Source: Aerococcus sanguinicola
GTDB taxonomy: Bacteria; Bacillota; Bacilli; Lactobacillales; Aerococcaceae
Assembly: GCF_001543145.1 (NCBI RefSeq)
Contig: NZ_CP014160.1
Coordinates: forward strand, 1,922,001-1,986,000
Length of the DNA stretch: 64,000 nucleotides
Direction of reading: 5' to 3'
Made by a program: the position numbers and the translations under genes. The notes beneath the pieces are model-generated. The model saw only the letters and a program-made list of their open reading frames with translations, was not told the origin of the DNA and did no database searches. Below are positions 43,956 to 52,572 of this stretch, one piece after another; positions within the stretch are counted from its first letter, which is position 1, and each line of letters starts with the position of its first letter.

Positions 43956-44507
43956 ATGAAAGAAGCCTTGATCAACATTGACTATACCAACGATTTTGTC
44001 GCGGATGATGGCAGTCTAACCTGTGGCCAACCCGGACAAGACATCGAAGACACGATCTGCGACTTGACGAAAGACTTTATCCAAAGCCAAGAATTTGTGG
44101 TCTTTGCCATCGATAGCCACCAAAAAGATGACCCCTACCATCCCGAGAGCAGGCTCTTCCCTAGCCATAATATCCAAGGCAGCCAGGGACAAGAGCTCTA
44201 CGGACGCCTGGCTGACATCTACCAAGAGGCCAAGGACCTGGCCCATGTCTACTATATGGAAAAGACCCGCTACTCCGCCTTTGCGGGGACCAATCTCGAT
44301 ATGAAACTGCGGGAGCGCCATATCCAAACCCTCCACTTAGTTGGGGTCTGCACCGATATTTGTATCCTCCATACCGCTGTGGACGCCTATAATCTGGGCT
44401 ATCAATTAGTGATCCACCCCACAGCCGTAGCAAGCTTCAACCAGGCAGGCCACGATTGGGCCCTAACCCACTTCGAGACCTGCCTAGACGCTAAAATTGT
44501 CGACTAG
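43956..44507 (+). CDS. Isochorismatase-fold hydrolase, nicotinamidase-like
   Basis: A 183-residue cysteine hydrolase. The catalytic triad is visible: Asp in LINIDYTNDFV, Lys in YYMEKTRYSAF and Cys in VGVCTDICILHTA. IDSHQKDDPYHPES supplies Asp and His positions that bind metal in nicotinamidases, so PncA (nicotinamide to nicotinate) is the likely activity; other amides are possible. AAAAGGAG before the ATG. It lies 40 bases upstream of birA in the same direction, perhaps an operon. Confidence 0.82.
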   Translation: MKEALINIDYTNDFVADDGSLTCGQPGQDIEDTICDLTKDFIQSQEFVVFAIDSHQKDDPYHPESRLFPSHNIQGSQGQELYGRLADIYQEAKDLAHVYYMEKTRYSAFAGTNLDMKLRERHIQTLHLVGVCTDICILHTAVDAYNLGYQLVIHPTAVASFNQAGHDWALTHFETCLDAKIVD

Positions 44508-44546
44508 GCATGGCAGTTAAATCATTTACAACAAAGGAGTCTTATT

Positions 44547-45551
44547 ATGAATTCACAGCAAAAAGTCCTCGATCATCTCTTAAAAGCGGATGGTGCTTAC
44601 CTGTCTGGACAGAAGCTGGCTGAAATATTAGGGGTTTCTCGCAATGCCATCTGGAAGGCTATCCAAGCTCTCAAAGACCAGGGCTATCAAATTTCTTCGA
44701 CCCCCAACAAGGGCTACCGGCTAGAAAGCCTGAGCGATGATTTGGACCCCCAACAAATCGATTACTTCCTCAAGCAGGCAGTCGGCCCGTTCGACATAGC
44801 CTATGAGATCCGCCCCAGCATGAGCTCGACTAACGACTTGATGAAAGAGGCCCTAGCCCATAGCCAGGCGGATTATCTCTTGTACGCCACCCAACAGCAG
44901 ACCAAGGGCCGAGGACGGCGAGGCAAGGCCTATTATTGCGACCTGGCAGAAGGCCTCTACTTTACCCTGGCCCTCCGCCCCCAAAAGGTGAAACTCCAGG
45001 ACGTACCTATGTACACCATCCTGGCAGCGACTGCTGTTGTCGAGACCATTGAAAGCTATGTCAACGACCAGTGCGAGATCAAGTGGGTTAACGACATCTT
45101 CTACCACAAGCGCAAGGTAACTGGCATCTTGAGCGAAATGATTAGCTCTATTGAAGCGGCCGATACCTCCGCAGTCATGATTGGAATTGGGATCAACCTA
45201 GCGGGTTCCTTTGAAAATTCAGACCCCGCTGTCCAAGACGTCGCAGGAACTATTTTTGGTCAAGAAACGCCAGAAAACTTCAATATCAACCAATTTTTAG
45301 CACAAATTGTGAGCCGAATCTTGACCTACCATGCCAACTTCGATGACAAGGCCTTCTTCCCCTTATACAAGGACCGGCTCATGGGCGTAGGCAAGGAGGT
45401 TTCCTACCAGTACAATGGCGACTGGCAGTCCGGTGTCATCGTCGGCGTCAACCCCGAAGGCCAGCTAATCATTGCCAAAGCCAATGGCAAAAAAGAAATC
45501 CTCTATGGCCAGGATATCCATTTCTCTAGCCAGCAATTCCGCGATTTGTAA
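44547..45551 (+). CDS. birA: BirA biotin-protein ligase and repressor
   Basis: A 334-residue bifunctional BirA: N-terminal winged helix (LSGQKLAEILGVSRNAIWKAIQALKDQGY), central ligase domain (SSTNDLMKEAL, QTKGRGRRGKAYY with the biotinyl-AMP loop, IKWVNDIFYHKRKVTGIL) and the C-terminal SH3-like cap. It biotinylates AccB (61136-61621) and may repress biotin uptake genes. AAAGGAG before the ATG. Followed by palindromic repeats 2a-2c. Confidence 0.93.
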   Translation: MNSQQKVLDHLLKADGAYLSGQKLAEILGVSRNAIWKAIQALKDQGYQISSTPNKGYRLESLSDDLDPQQIDYFLKQAVGPFDIAYEIRPSMSSTNDLMKEALAHSQADYLLYATQQQTKGRGRRGKAYYCDLAEGLYFTLALRPQKVKLQDVPMYTILAATAVVETIESYVNDQCEIKWVNDIFYHKRKVTGILSEMISSIEAADTSAVMIGIGINLAGSFENSDPAVQDVAGTIFGQETPENFNINQFLAQIVSRILTYHANFDDKAFFPLYKDRLMGVGKEVSYQYNGDWQSGVIVGVNPEGQLIIAKANGKKEILYGQDIHFSSQQFRDL

Positions 45552-45553
45552 AG

Positions 45554-45669
45554 AGGGTGTGAGAGGATGCGGGAGAAAGGGACCTCTGGAGTAAAAGGCC
45601 TGAGAAGGCTGAAAGCCTTCGACGGACTTTTGCGAAGAGGAGCCCTTTCTGCATCCTCGAACCCGACTA
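45554..45669 (-). repeat. 117-bp palindromic repeat, unit 2a
   Basis: Family ends in reverse: AGGGTGTGAG at the left and CGAACCCGACTA at the right. Arms pair as AGGATGC/GCATCCT, AGAAAGGG/CCCTTTCT and CCTCT/AAGAGG. Unit 3d carries nearly the same body. Confidence 0.88.
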
Positions 45670-45671
45670 GG

Positions 45672-45788
45672 AGGGTGTGAGGGAGCGCGGGTAGAAGTGG
45701 ACCTCTGGAGCAAAGCGACAGAGAAGAGTGAAAGTCTTCGGCGGCGCTTTGTGAAGAGGAGCCACTTCTGCGCGACCGAACCTGACTG
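45672..45788 (-). repeat. 117-bp palindromic repeat, unit 2b
   Basis: AGGGTGTGAG...CGAACCTGACTG, two bases after unit 2a. Arms pair as GCGC..AGAAGTGG/CCACTTCTGCGC, CCTCT/AAGAGG, AAAGCG/GCGCTTT and AAGA..AAGTCTT. Confidence 0.88.
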
Positions 45789-45789
45789 C

Positions 45790-45842
45790 AGGGTGTGAGA
45801 CTTGGCGGTTAGACTCGGATGTTTGGAGTAAGTCAATCGAAC
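45790..45842 (-). repeat. Truncated palindromic repeat, unit 2c
   Basis: AGGGTGTGAGACTTGGCGGT and then CTCGGATG..TTGGAG..AAGTC match one arm of unit 1a in reverse; the other arm is missing except for a CGAAC remnant. Confidence 0.7.
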
Positions 45843-45875
45843 AGCTAGGCCACCAATCGATTACTAAAGATAACT

Positions 45876-45915
45876 AAAAAGCAGCTGGACCTAATACAGG
45901 AGCCAGCTGCTTTTT
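45876..45915. terminator. Bidirectional terminator
   Basis: AAAAAGCAGCTGG pairs perfectly with CCAGCTGCTTTTT around a 14-base loop. It can end both birA (plus) and the ADP-ribosylglycohydrolase gene (minus). Confidence 0.88.
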
Positions 45916-45986
45916 AATCGCTCTCAGTGGTCAATCGACCTAATAAACGAGTCTTATCCAATTGATCAAGTGCAAATCCCCCCTAG

Positions 45987-46814
45987 TTAAGCCTGGTAGT
46001 TCTGACAAAAATTTTGCCAGGCTTGGTAAAGGGCGGCTTGGTCGTCGTCAAGATAGGCGAGGGCCTGGTCCGCAATAGCCTGAGGAATGGGATAGAGGTA
46101 AGAAGCTAAGGCACCGGCCATGGAAGCGATGGTGTCGCTGTCCCCACCCAGGGAAACGGCTAGGCGCAAGCAGTCTTCGAAATCCTCGCCATCCCTTACG
46201 GCCACTAGGGCTTGGGGGATAGAGTCAGCACAATTAGCATGGAAGCTGTAATGCGGACGTAAGTCTTCAATGGTGAAGTTTAAGTCATAAGCCTGGTCAG
46301 CCACTTGCTTGAAGATTTCATCCTGACTAGTCCCCCTCTTGGCCTGGTAGATGGCAAGTGATAAGGTGCGAGCCCCCAGGAAGGCTTCCTCACTGTCATG
46401 ACTAATCCCAGTCACCACTGATCCCCAAGCGAGAACTTCTTCTTCGCTTCTCGCTAGGTCAGCGACGGGACTGATCCGCATGCCTGCCCCATTGCCGATA
46501 CTCTGATAGGGCTGGGGAGTCCGACTATAGATCCAGCGGAAAAAGTTCTTCCCATAACCCGCCGTCGGATATTTTCGCCCCCAAGCCTGCATAGACCGCA
46601 CCGTTTCCTCCTCCAGCAAGGCTAAAAAGTCATCATCCTTAGCCAAGCCCCCTGCTTTTTCTGCAGTCTGCATCAAGGCCTGGCCCACCGCTAGGGTCAT
46701 GATCGAATCATCCGTTAGATGACAGTCTGGGTGGAAAAGTTCAAAGTCCTTTCCTCGGTAATTATTTAATTCAAAACGTGAGCCTACAATATCTCCAATG
46801 ATTGCACCTAGCAT
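45987..46814 (-). CDS. ADP-ribosylglycohydrolase family protein
   Basis: A 275-residue DraG/ARH-fold protein. Both metal-binding patches are present: LTDDSIMTLAVGQAL near residue 32 and SLGGDSDTIASMAGALA near residue 240, together holding the two Mg ions that remove ADP-ribose. The start at 46814 (MLGAIIGDIVGSRFE, the family N-terminus) follows GAGGGG. Substrate unknown: protein-Arg-ADP-ribose, ADP-ribosylated nucleic acid or a small molecule are possible. No partner transferase is adjacent. Confidence 0.88.
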   Translation of the reverse strand: MLGAIIGDIVGSRFELNNYRGKDFELFHPDCHLTDDSIMTLAVGQALMQTAEKAGGLAKDDDFLALLEEETVRSMQAWGRKYPTAGYGKNFFRWIYSRTPQPYQSIGNGAGMRISPVADLARSEEEVLAWGSVVTGISHDSEEAFLGARTLSLAIYQAKRGTSQDEIFKQVADQAYDLNFTIEDLRPHYSFHANCADSIPQALVAVRDGEDFEDCLRLAVSLGGDSDTIASMAGALASYLYPIPQAIADQALAYLDDDQAALYQAWQNFCQNYQA

Positions 46815-46842
46815 ATCTTTCCCCTCTCTAAAACTTTTCAAT

Positions 46843-46871
46843 TTGTAACTTACTAATTTTAAGTGCATAAT
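46843..46871 (+). promoter_or_regulatory. Promoter of the M20 peptidase gene
   Basis: TTGTAA (46843-46848), 17-bp spacer, CATAAT (46866-46871), 18 bp before the start codon region. Confidence 0.5.
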
Positions 46872-46889
46872 AAGGTGGAGGTGATCATA

Positions 46890-48038
46890 ATGAATAATGA
46901 ACAAGCACTCCAATTGCTTCAAGATGTCTTAAAAGTAAACTCAACCAATGGCAATGAAACTGCCGTGGCCGACCTTATAGAACCTATTTTACAGGAGGCT
47001 GGCCTAGAAACCAAACGCTATTCCTATAAGAAGGACCGGACCCAGCTTATAGCAACATTAGATAGTGGCGTAGAAGGCCCGACACTTGGCTTAACCGGCC
47101 ATATGGATGTCGTTCCAATCGGCGATAACCCTTGGGAGCACGAGCCCTTCGCCGCAGAAATTGAAAACGGGGTTATCTATGGACGAGGCGCCTGCGATAT
47201 GAAGGGTGGCCTAATTGCCCTAGTCGCAGCAGCCCTTCGACTGAAAGCCGAAAATCTACTTAAAAAGGGAAAAATTATTTTAGTCTTTACGGCGGATGAA
47301 GAGATGGGCGGCAAGGGCGCCAAGGATTTAGTCGACCAAGACCTCCTCCCCTATGTCGATGCCCTCATCTGTGCCGAACCAACTAATCTCCAAGTGGCGC
47401 GGGCCCACAAAGGCGTCTTCTGGCTGTCGCTTGAAACTCAAGGTCGGACTGCCCACGGATCGACCCCTAAAAAAGGTGTCAATGCCGTAGAAAAAATGAT
47501 CAAGTGGCTGGACCGGATCGCTCAGACCTACCATGCTGACGACCATGAAGACGATCTCCTCGGCAAGTCGACCATGTCCTTCAACCAAATTTCGGGCGGC
47601 AGCGTGGTCAATGTGGTCCCAGACCGTGCCCAAGCCCAGGTGGATATCCGCACCGTGCCTGGCCAAGACCACCCCGAACTCTACGCTAGTTTTGAACAAA
47701 TCATCAAAGACTTAGAAGCTGAAGATCCTGACTTTAAGGGAGAGATGGACCTCTTCACCAACCTCTACCCCTTGCGGACCGACGACCAAGACCCACTCGT
47801 CCAAATTGCGCTCGAGACATCTAAAGAGACCCTCGACCAAGCAGCCGGGCTAGCGGCCTTCAGCGGGGGAACCGACTGCGCAGAATTCATTCGCCATCAA
47901 GCCGGTATACCAACCATTATTATTGGCCCCGGCCAAAGCTTACATGAACCCGACGAACACATCACCGTCAGTGAATTCTACCAAAGCATCGCCTGGTACC
48001 AAGCCATTATCCGCCAATGGTTTGAACAAAAAGATTAA
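46890..48038 (+). CDS. M20 metallopeptidase (ArgE/DapE family)
   Basis: A 382-residue dizinc hydrolase. LTGHMDVVP (His and Asp), YGRGACDMKGG (bridging Asp), TADEEMGG (catalytic Glu), ICAEPT and the final LHEPDEHITV (His) fit the M20 active site; the middle GVFWLSLETQGRTAHGS lid is present. ArgE/DapE/desuccinylase-type members are hard to tell apart; no lysine or arginine synthesis genes are nearby, so a peptidase/deacylase of broad type is safest. GGAGGTG precedes the ATG at 46890. Confidence 0.85.
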   Translation: MNNEQALQLLQDVLKVNSTNGNETAVADLIEPILQEAGLETKRYSYKKDRTQLIATLDSGVEGPTLGLTGHMDVVPIGDNPWEHEPFAAEIENGVIYGRGACDMKGGLIALVAAALRLKAENLLKKGKIILVFTADEEMGGKGAKDLVDQDLLPYVDALICAEPTNLQVARAHKGVFWLSLETQGRTAHGSTPKKGVNAVEKMIKWLDRIAQTYHADDHEDDLLGKSTMSFNQISGGSVVNVVPDRAQAQVDIRTVPGQDHPELYASFEQIIKDLEAEDPDFKGEMDLFTNLYPLRTDDQDPLVQIALETSKETLDQAAGLAAFSGGTDCAEFIRHQAGIPTIIIGPGQSLHEPDEHITVSEFYQSIAWYQAIIRQWFEQKD

Positions 48039-48050
48039 CCATGTCAAATG

Positions 48051-48087
48051 AAAGAGAGTATGGCCTTTTGCCGTACTCTCTTTTATT
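48051..48087 (+). terminator. Terminator of the M20 gene
   Basis: AAAGAGAGTATGGC pairs with GCCGTACTCTCTTT (one G-T pair) around CTTTT, followed by TTTATT. Confidence 0.85.
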
Positions 48088-48090
48088 AGC

Positions 48091-48119
48091 TTGACTTTAA
48101 TAAAGGCTTTCTTTAAACT
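48091..48119 (+). promoter_or_regulatory. Promoter of the second kdgT-like gene
   Basis: TTGACT (48091-48096), 17-bp spacer, TAAACT (48114-48119), directly after the M20 terminator. Confidence 0.55.
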
Positions 48120-48155
48120 TATAAGCTAGTTAATTTTAAAAGAAAAGAGGTTCTT

Positions 48156-49115
48156 ATGTTAAAGAAAATCAACCAATTACCTGCTGGCATGTTCCTAGTT
48201 CCCATGGTCATCAGCATGGTCTTAATTTCTATTTTCCCCAATATGTACGACCGTTTTGGCGGCACCAGTCAGGCTAGCTTCCAGATGGGGACGCCGGTTG
48301 TCATTGGCCTTTTGGTCTTTGCGGCAGGAACGAGTCTCGACCTCAAGCAGATTGTTCCTTTGCTGAAGCGCCACCTGCCCATGATCTTATTTAAATTATT
48401 TTGGTCAAGCCTCCTGATCTACTTCTACTATCAGGCTTTTGGGACCCAGGGGATCTTCGGTATTTCGCTTTTGAGCTTTGCTTGTGTGATCTATTCTCTC
48501 AATCCAGCTGTAGCCCTAGCCATCCATTCCTCATACGGCGACCAGCATTTTGGAGCGGTTTACGGGATTTTTGGTATCCTGGGTATGTCCTTTACCCCGC
48601 TTATCCTCCTGAGCCTGCTTACCGCTGATGGAGGAGCTGGCGGCATTGACTGGAACCCCATTATTTCGATCTTTATCCCTCTTCTTGTAGGAATGGCCCT
48701 AGGCAACTTGGATCCTGACTTTGCAGACTTCTTTACGCCAATGATCGGCCGCCTCCTGCCCTTCCTCGGTTGGAACTTGGGTGCCGGCATGCGGATCCAA
48801 GACGCCCTGGCCTCTGGTGGCTCGGGCCTCTTGATGACAGTCGCCTTCTTTATTTTGATGCTCCCGCTCATCTTCTTTGACCGCTACGTCACCAAGCAGA
48901 ATGCGGGCATTGATGGAGCAGCAATTTGGAATGTGGCTGGCATGTCTGTCGCCAACCCAGCGCTCATCGGCCTGACCCTACCCGAAACTTTCGGCGATGA
49001 TGTGGTAGCCGCGACCGCCATCGTGATGATGGTCTGCATCGCCAGCTCCCTCCTCTCCCCTCTCGTCGCCCAAAAGCTCTACCAAAGAAAAGAGCCTGTA
49101 ACGAAAGTCGGTTAG
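48156..49115 (+). CDS. KdgT-family permease (second copy)
   Basis: A 319-residue membrane protein with about ten helices, homologous along its full length to the permease at 27237: INQLPAGMFLVPMVISMVL, LLVFAAGTSLDL, SLNPAVALAIHSSYG, and WNVAGMSVANPALIGL align with the first copy. The two copies are diverged (well under half identical by eye), so they probably have different substrates. AAGAGG precedes the ATG. Own promoter and terminator; no sugar-acid enzymes adjacent. Confidence 0.8.
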   Translation: MLKKINQLPAGMFLVPMVISMVLISIFPNMYDRFGGTSQASFQMGTPVVIGLLVFAAGTSLDLKQIVPLLKRHLPMILFKLFWSSLLIYFYYQAFGTQGIFGISLLSFACVIYSLNPAVALAIHSSYGDQHFGAVYGIFGILGMSFTPLILLSLLTADGGAGGIDWNPIISIFIPLLVGMALGNLDPDFADFFTPMIGRLLPFLGWNLGAGMRIQDALASGGSGLLMTVAFFILMLPLIFFDRYVTKQNAGIDGAAIWNVAGMSVANPALIGLTLPETFGDDVVAATAIVMMVCIASSLLSPLVAQKLYQRKEPVTKVG

Positions 49116-49192
49116 GCCTGACTTTTGGAGCAAGTTTTAAAAAAATTCATTAATAAAAAAAGACCGGCCATCATTAGGCCAGTCCACTGATC

Positions 49193-49223
49193 AAAGGCTA
49201 GGATTAGATTCCTGGCCTTTTTT
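49193..49223 (+). terminator. Terminator of the second kdgT-like gene
   Basis: AAAGGCTAGGA pairs with TTCCTGGCCTTT (one T-G pair), followed by TTT. A smaller GGCC-centred hairpin lies just before it (49161-49183). Confidence 0.75.
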
Positions 49224-49239
49224 GAAGGGGAATTTTTTG

Positions 49240-49265
49240 GGCTAAGCGCTCTTGCTCACACCCCT
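49240..49265 (+). repeat. Right-end fragment of a palindromic repeat
   Basis: Only the family right end (GCTCACACCCCT) and ~15 bases of arm remain; the left half is missing. It directly precedes unit 3a. Confidence 0.5.
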
Positions 49266-49383
49266 CAGTCGGGTTCGACTTGGCAGGCTTGGAGTGATTT
49301 CACAATTAAGGAACAAGCGAATGCTTCGCTCTTATCCTTAATTGCTCCAATCATCCAAGCCTAATCGCCAAGTCTCACACCCT
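49266..49383 (+). repeat. 117-bp palindromic repeat, unit 3a
   Basis: CAGTCGGGTTCG...CTCACACCCT. Arms pair as ACTTGGC/GCCAAGT, GCTTGG/CCAAGC and AATTAAGGA/TCCTTAATT. Outer parts match unit 1a, but two paired segments differ on both arms at once. Confidence 0.88.
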
Positions 49384-49386
49384 GCT

Positions 49387-49502
49387 TAGTCGGGTTCAGG
49401 CTAGCAGAAATAGCTCCTCTTCGCAAAAATCCGCCAAAGTCCTTCAGACTTCTCTGGCTTTTGGTTCCAGAGTTCTATTTCTCCCGCTAGCCTTCACACC
49501 CT
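49387..49502 (+). repeat. 117-bp palindromic repeat, unit 3b
   Basis: TAGTCGGGTTC...TTCACACCCT. Arms pair as GGCTAGC/GCTAGCC, AGAAATAG/CTATTTCT, CTCT/AGAG and AAGTC/GACTT. Body subtype resembles 2a/3d (TCCTCTTCGCAAAA). Confidence 0.88.
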
Positions 49503-49505
49503 ACA

Positions 49506-49624
49506 CAGTCGGGGTCGCAAAGGCAGAGAGGGAGTGACTTCAGCAAAGTGGAATGACCGGCTAAAGCCGCTCTTATCCTCTTTGCCTCCAGTCAACCCTT
49601 TCTAACCGCCTTTGCTCACACCCT
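49506..49624 (+). repeat. 117-bp palindromic repeat, unit 3c
   Basis: CAGTCGGGGTCG...CTCACACCCT. Nearly identical to unit 1b (13913-14031), with the same GCAAAGGC/GCCTTTGC arms and CGGCT-AA-AGCCG tip. Confidence 0.88.
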
Positions 49625-49628
49625 TAGC

Positions 49629-49745
49629 TAGTCGGGTTCGAGGATGCAGAAAGGGCTCCTCTTCGCAAAAGTTCGTCGAAGGCTTTCAGCCTTCTCAGGC
49701 CTTTTACTCCAGAGCTCCCTTTCTAACCGCCTTTGCTCACACCCT
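49629..49745 (+). repeat. 117-bp palindromic repeat, unit 3d (chimeric)
   Basis: The left arm and body match unit 2a in reverse (GAGGATGCAGAAAGGG...), but after CCCTTTCT the right end is that of unit 3c (AACCGCCTTTGCTCACACCC). The terminal arms therefore no longer pair. It ends on the first base of the dtd stop codon. Confidence 0.85.
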
Positions 49746-50191
49746 TATTCTTCAGAGTCTAAGATGATGGTTACTGGGCCATCGTTAGTTAGGCTAACCT
49801 GCATGTCGGCCCCGAATTGGCCTTCTTCAACGTCGAGGTCATAGGCTTCGCGCAGTTTTTGATTGAGGGCCAAGTAGATTTTTTCGCCGTGGTCAGGTTG
49901 GGCGGCGTCGACAAAGGAAGGTCGGTTGCCCTTGCGTGTCCGGGCGTAGAGGGTGAACTGGGAGATGGAGAGGATCTTACCGCCTACCTGTTTAATATCC
50001 AGGTTGAGCTTGCCCTCTTCATCAGCGAAAATCCGCATTTTAGCAATCTTCCTTGCCATATAGTCCACTGTTTCCTCGTTGTCGTCATCATGGACACCTA
50101 CTAGGAGCATGAAACCTTCTTGAATAGCGCCCAAAGTCTGGTCGTCAACACTTACAGAGGCTTGGCTAACACGTTGAATAATTACTCGCAC
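49745..50191 (-). CDS. dtd: D-aminoacyl-tRNA deacylase
   Basis: A 148-residue Dtd that clears D-amino acids from tRNA. N-terminal RVIIQRVSQASVSVDD, the catalytic SQFTLYA segment and the cross-subunit NDGPVTIILDS loop are all present. The start is GTG at 50191, giving the family length and N-terminus, after AAGGAAGAG; longer frames run into rel. 19 bases after rel, a common pair in Firmicutes. Confidence 0.93.
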   Translation of the reverse strand: MRVIIQRVSQASVSVDDQTLGAIQEGFMLLVGVHDDDNEETVDYMARKIAKMRIFADEEGKLNLDIKQVGGKILSISQFTLYARTRKGNRPSFVDAAQPDHGEKIYLALNQKLREAYDLDVEEGQFGADMQVSLTNDGPVTIILDSEE

Positions 50192-50210
50192 AGTCACTCT
50201 TCCTTTCTTT

Positions 50211-52439
50211 TTACTGGGTGGAGGCCCGCTCCACCACATAGACGTCAGGGATATCCTTCACCTTATCAATGATCTTATCTAACTGGTCAATGTTTTGGAT
50301 AGCCAGGCGGAGGCGGATCTTGGCCATGTTGGTCTTGTGGTCCACATTCCCATTAATATTAGATATCGACTTGGTCAAGGGACTGACCACCTGGATGATT
50401 TCATTCAAGAGCCCACTCCGCTCAAAAGCTTCGATGACCAGTTCCACTTCAAAGCTGATATCCGCATCATCCTGGGTATTCTCCCACTCGACTTCAATCA
50501 GGCGGTCAGAGAGTTCATCATCCAAGTCGACATTTTTACAGTCGCGACGGTGGACAGAAATGCCCCGTCCCTTGGTAATATAACCAACAATATCATCCCC
50601 AGGCACCGGTGTACAACAGTGGGCCAGGCGGAAGAGAAGGTTGTCAGCCCCCTCCACGAAGACACCATCATTATGACGGACCGTCATGGCGGGCTTGCGG
50701 TCCTTCTCTTCTTCATCATGGATGACTTCTTCCAGATCCTTCTTATGCAACTCTTCCCGGCGCTTGGCCCGAGCCTTCTCCGTTAAACGATTGGCCACAG
50801 CCGAAGCCGAAAGTTCACCAAAACCAACTGCCGCAAAGAGGTCGTCTAAGGAAGAAAAGTTAAAGCGTTCCAAGAGGTCAGCCTGCTTGGTCTTGGTATA
50901 GAGGTCCTTGAAGGCAAAGCCGCTCTCGTTGACCGCATCTTCGACTGCTTGTCGACCTTTTTCTAGGTTCTCTTCCCGGTCTAAGAGCTTGAAGAAACGC
51001 TTAATCTTGTTCTTGGCCCGGTTGGTTGCCACTAGGTTGACCCAGTCTCGACTAGGACCAGCGGAATTCTTCGAGGTTAGGATTTCCACAATATCGCCAT
51101 TCTCTAGCTTATAGTTGAGCGGGACAATTTTAGAATTGACCTTAGCTCCGATGGTTTTATTCCCTACCTCTGTGTGGATCTGGTAGGCAAAGTCCAGCGG
51201 TCCTGCCCCTGACGGTAACTCTTGGACGTCGCCTTGGGGGGTGAAGACGTAAACCTTGTCCTTGAAAATGTCTTCCTTGACGCTTTCTACAAAGTTTTCT
51301 GCGTCAACCGAATCATCTTGGAGGTCTTGGATTTGTTGGAACCAGGCGATCTGGTCGTCTAAGTCATCCTTTTCTACTTCACCGGTAACGCCCTTCTTAT
51401 AGGCCCAGTGCGCAGCCACCCCGTATTCGGCAACTTCATGCATCTGGTAGGTGCGGATCTGAATTTCAACCGGGACTCCCTTATCCCCTAATACCGTGGT
51501 ATGGAGGGACTGGTACATGTTGGCCTTGGGCATGGCGATATAGTCCTTGAAGCGGTTAGGCAGGGGCTTCCAGTTGGTGTGGACAACCCCCAGGACGGCA
51601 TAACAATCCTTGACCGTATCGACCAGAACCCGGATAGCTAGGAGGTCGTAAATTTCCGAGAACTCCTTCTTCTGCTTCTTCATCTTCCGGTAGATGGAAT
51701 AGATATGCTTAGGCCGCCCATAGATTTCGAAGGGTTCCGCAATGACCCCTTCCATCTGGGCTTGGAGTTTTTCAATAGTTTCATTGATGTAGTTCTCCCG
51801 CTCATCCCGCTTGGCATTCATTAAGTGAACAATTTGATAGTAGGCTTCCGGATTAATATAACGCAAGCAGGTATCTTCTAATTCCCACTTGATCTGGCTC
51901 ATCCCTAAGCGGTCAGCCAGCGGGGCATAGATCTCCAGCGTTTCTCTGGAAATACTGACTTGCTTTTCGGGCTTATGCCACTTGAGGGTCCGCATATTGT
52001 GGAGCCGGTCAGCTAATTTTACCATAATTACGCGGAGGTCATTGGCCATGGCGAGGAGCATTTTTTGGTGGTTTTCCGCCTGCTGCTGCTCCTGGGACCG
52101 GTATTTCAGCTTCCCTAATTTGGTTACCCCGTCCACCAGAGTCGCCACTGTATCGGAGAAGAAATAGGCAATATCATCCAAGGAAATGCCCGTGTCTTCC
52201 ACCACATCATGGAGAAAACCGGTCGCCACCGTGTCAGGATCCATGTGCAGTTCCGCTAGAATCGAAGCCACCTGGATAGGATGGGTAAAGTAAGGCTCTC
52301 CCGATTTGCGAACTTGGTCACGATGGGCCCGCTCAGCAAAATCAGCCGCCTTAGAGACAAAGGCCAGCTTATCTTCTGGCATATAGGACTTGCAGAGGTC
52401 CAATACTTCTTCTTTAGTATAATTTTGTTTTTCAGACAT
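50211..52439 (-). CDS. rel: Bifunctional (p)ppGpp synthetase/hydrolase Rel
   Basis: A 742-residue long RSH enzyme. N-terminal HD hydrolase (SGEPYFTHPIQVA, TGFLHDVVEDTG), synthetase (YDLLAIRVLVDT, PKANMYQSLHTTV, VEIQIRTYQMHEVAEYGVAAHW), TGS (VYVFTPQGDVQELPSGAGPLDFAY), the conserved-Cys region (LAHCCTPVPGDDIVGYIT) and C-terminal ACT. Both active sites look intact. The ATG at 52439 was preferred over the TTG one codon earlier, with AAAGGGG 8 bases upstream. Confidence 0.96.
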   Translation of the reverse strand: MSEKQNYTKEEVLDLCKSYMPEDKLAFVSKAADFAERAHRDQVRKSGEPYFTHPIQVASILAELHMDPDTVATGFLHDVVEDTGISLDDIAYFFSDTVATLVDGVTKLGKLKYRSQEQQQAENHQKMLLAMANDLRVIMVKLADRLHNMRTLKWHKPEKQVSISRETLEIYAPLADRLGMSQIKWELEDTCLRYINPEAYYQIVHLMNAKRDERENYINETIEKLQAQMEGVIAEPFEIYGRPKHIYSIYRKMKKQKKEFSEIYDLLAIRVLVDTVKDCYAVLGVVHTNWKPLPNRFKDYIAMPKANMYQSLHTTVLGDKGVPVEIQIRTYQMHEVAEYGVAAHWAYKKGVTGEVEKDDLDDQIAWFQQIQDLQDDSVDAENFVESVKEDIFKDKVYVFTPQGDVQELPSGAGPLDFAYQIHTEVGNKTIGAKVNSKIVPLNYKLENGDIVEILTSKNSAGPSRDWVNLVATNRAKNKIKRFFKLLDREENLEKGRQAVEDAVNESGFAFKDLYTKTKQADLLERFNFSSLDDLFAAVGFGELSASAVANRLTEKARAKRREELHKKDLEEVIHDEEEKDRKPAMTVRHNDGVFVEGADNLLFRLAHCCTPVPGDDIVGYITKGRGISVHRRDCKNVDLDDELSDRLIEVEWENTQDDADISFEVELVIEAFERSGLLNEIIQVVSPLTKSISNINGNVDHKTNMAKIRLRLAIQNIDQLDKIIDKVKDIPDVYVVERASTQ

Positions 52440-52572
52440 CAAACCTACCCCTTTCTAATTACATCTCAATACCGCGGACAGTCTTAGGTAAGCTATGGCA
52501 GTTTAGATGTCTTTTGATGAATGGTTTAACTCATATTTTACCATATCTGAGAGGATAATGAGAAGTATTCCT

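Noticed and set aside
49266..49745. Integron-like attC array or CRISPR array
   Set aside because: The units abut without cassettes, no integrase or cas gene is present, spacers are only 1-5 bp, and the palindromes far exceed CRISPR repeat size. The attC end consensus was not seen.
49629..49844. An open frame over unit 3d and the end of dtd
   Set aside because: It reads through the palindrome and antisense to dtd; similar frames arise from the other repeat units.
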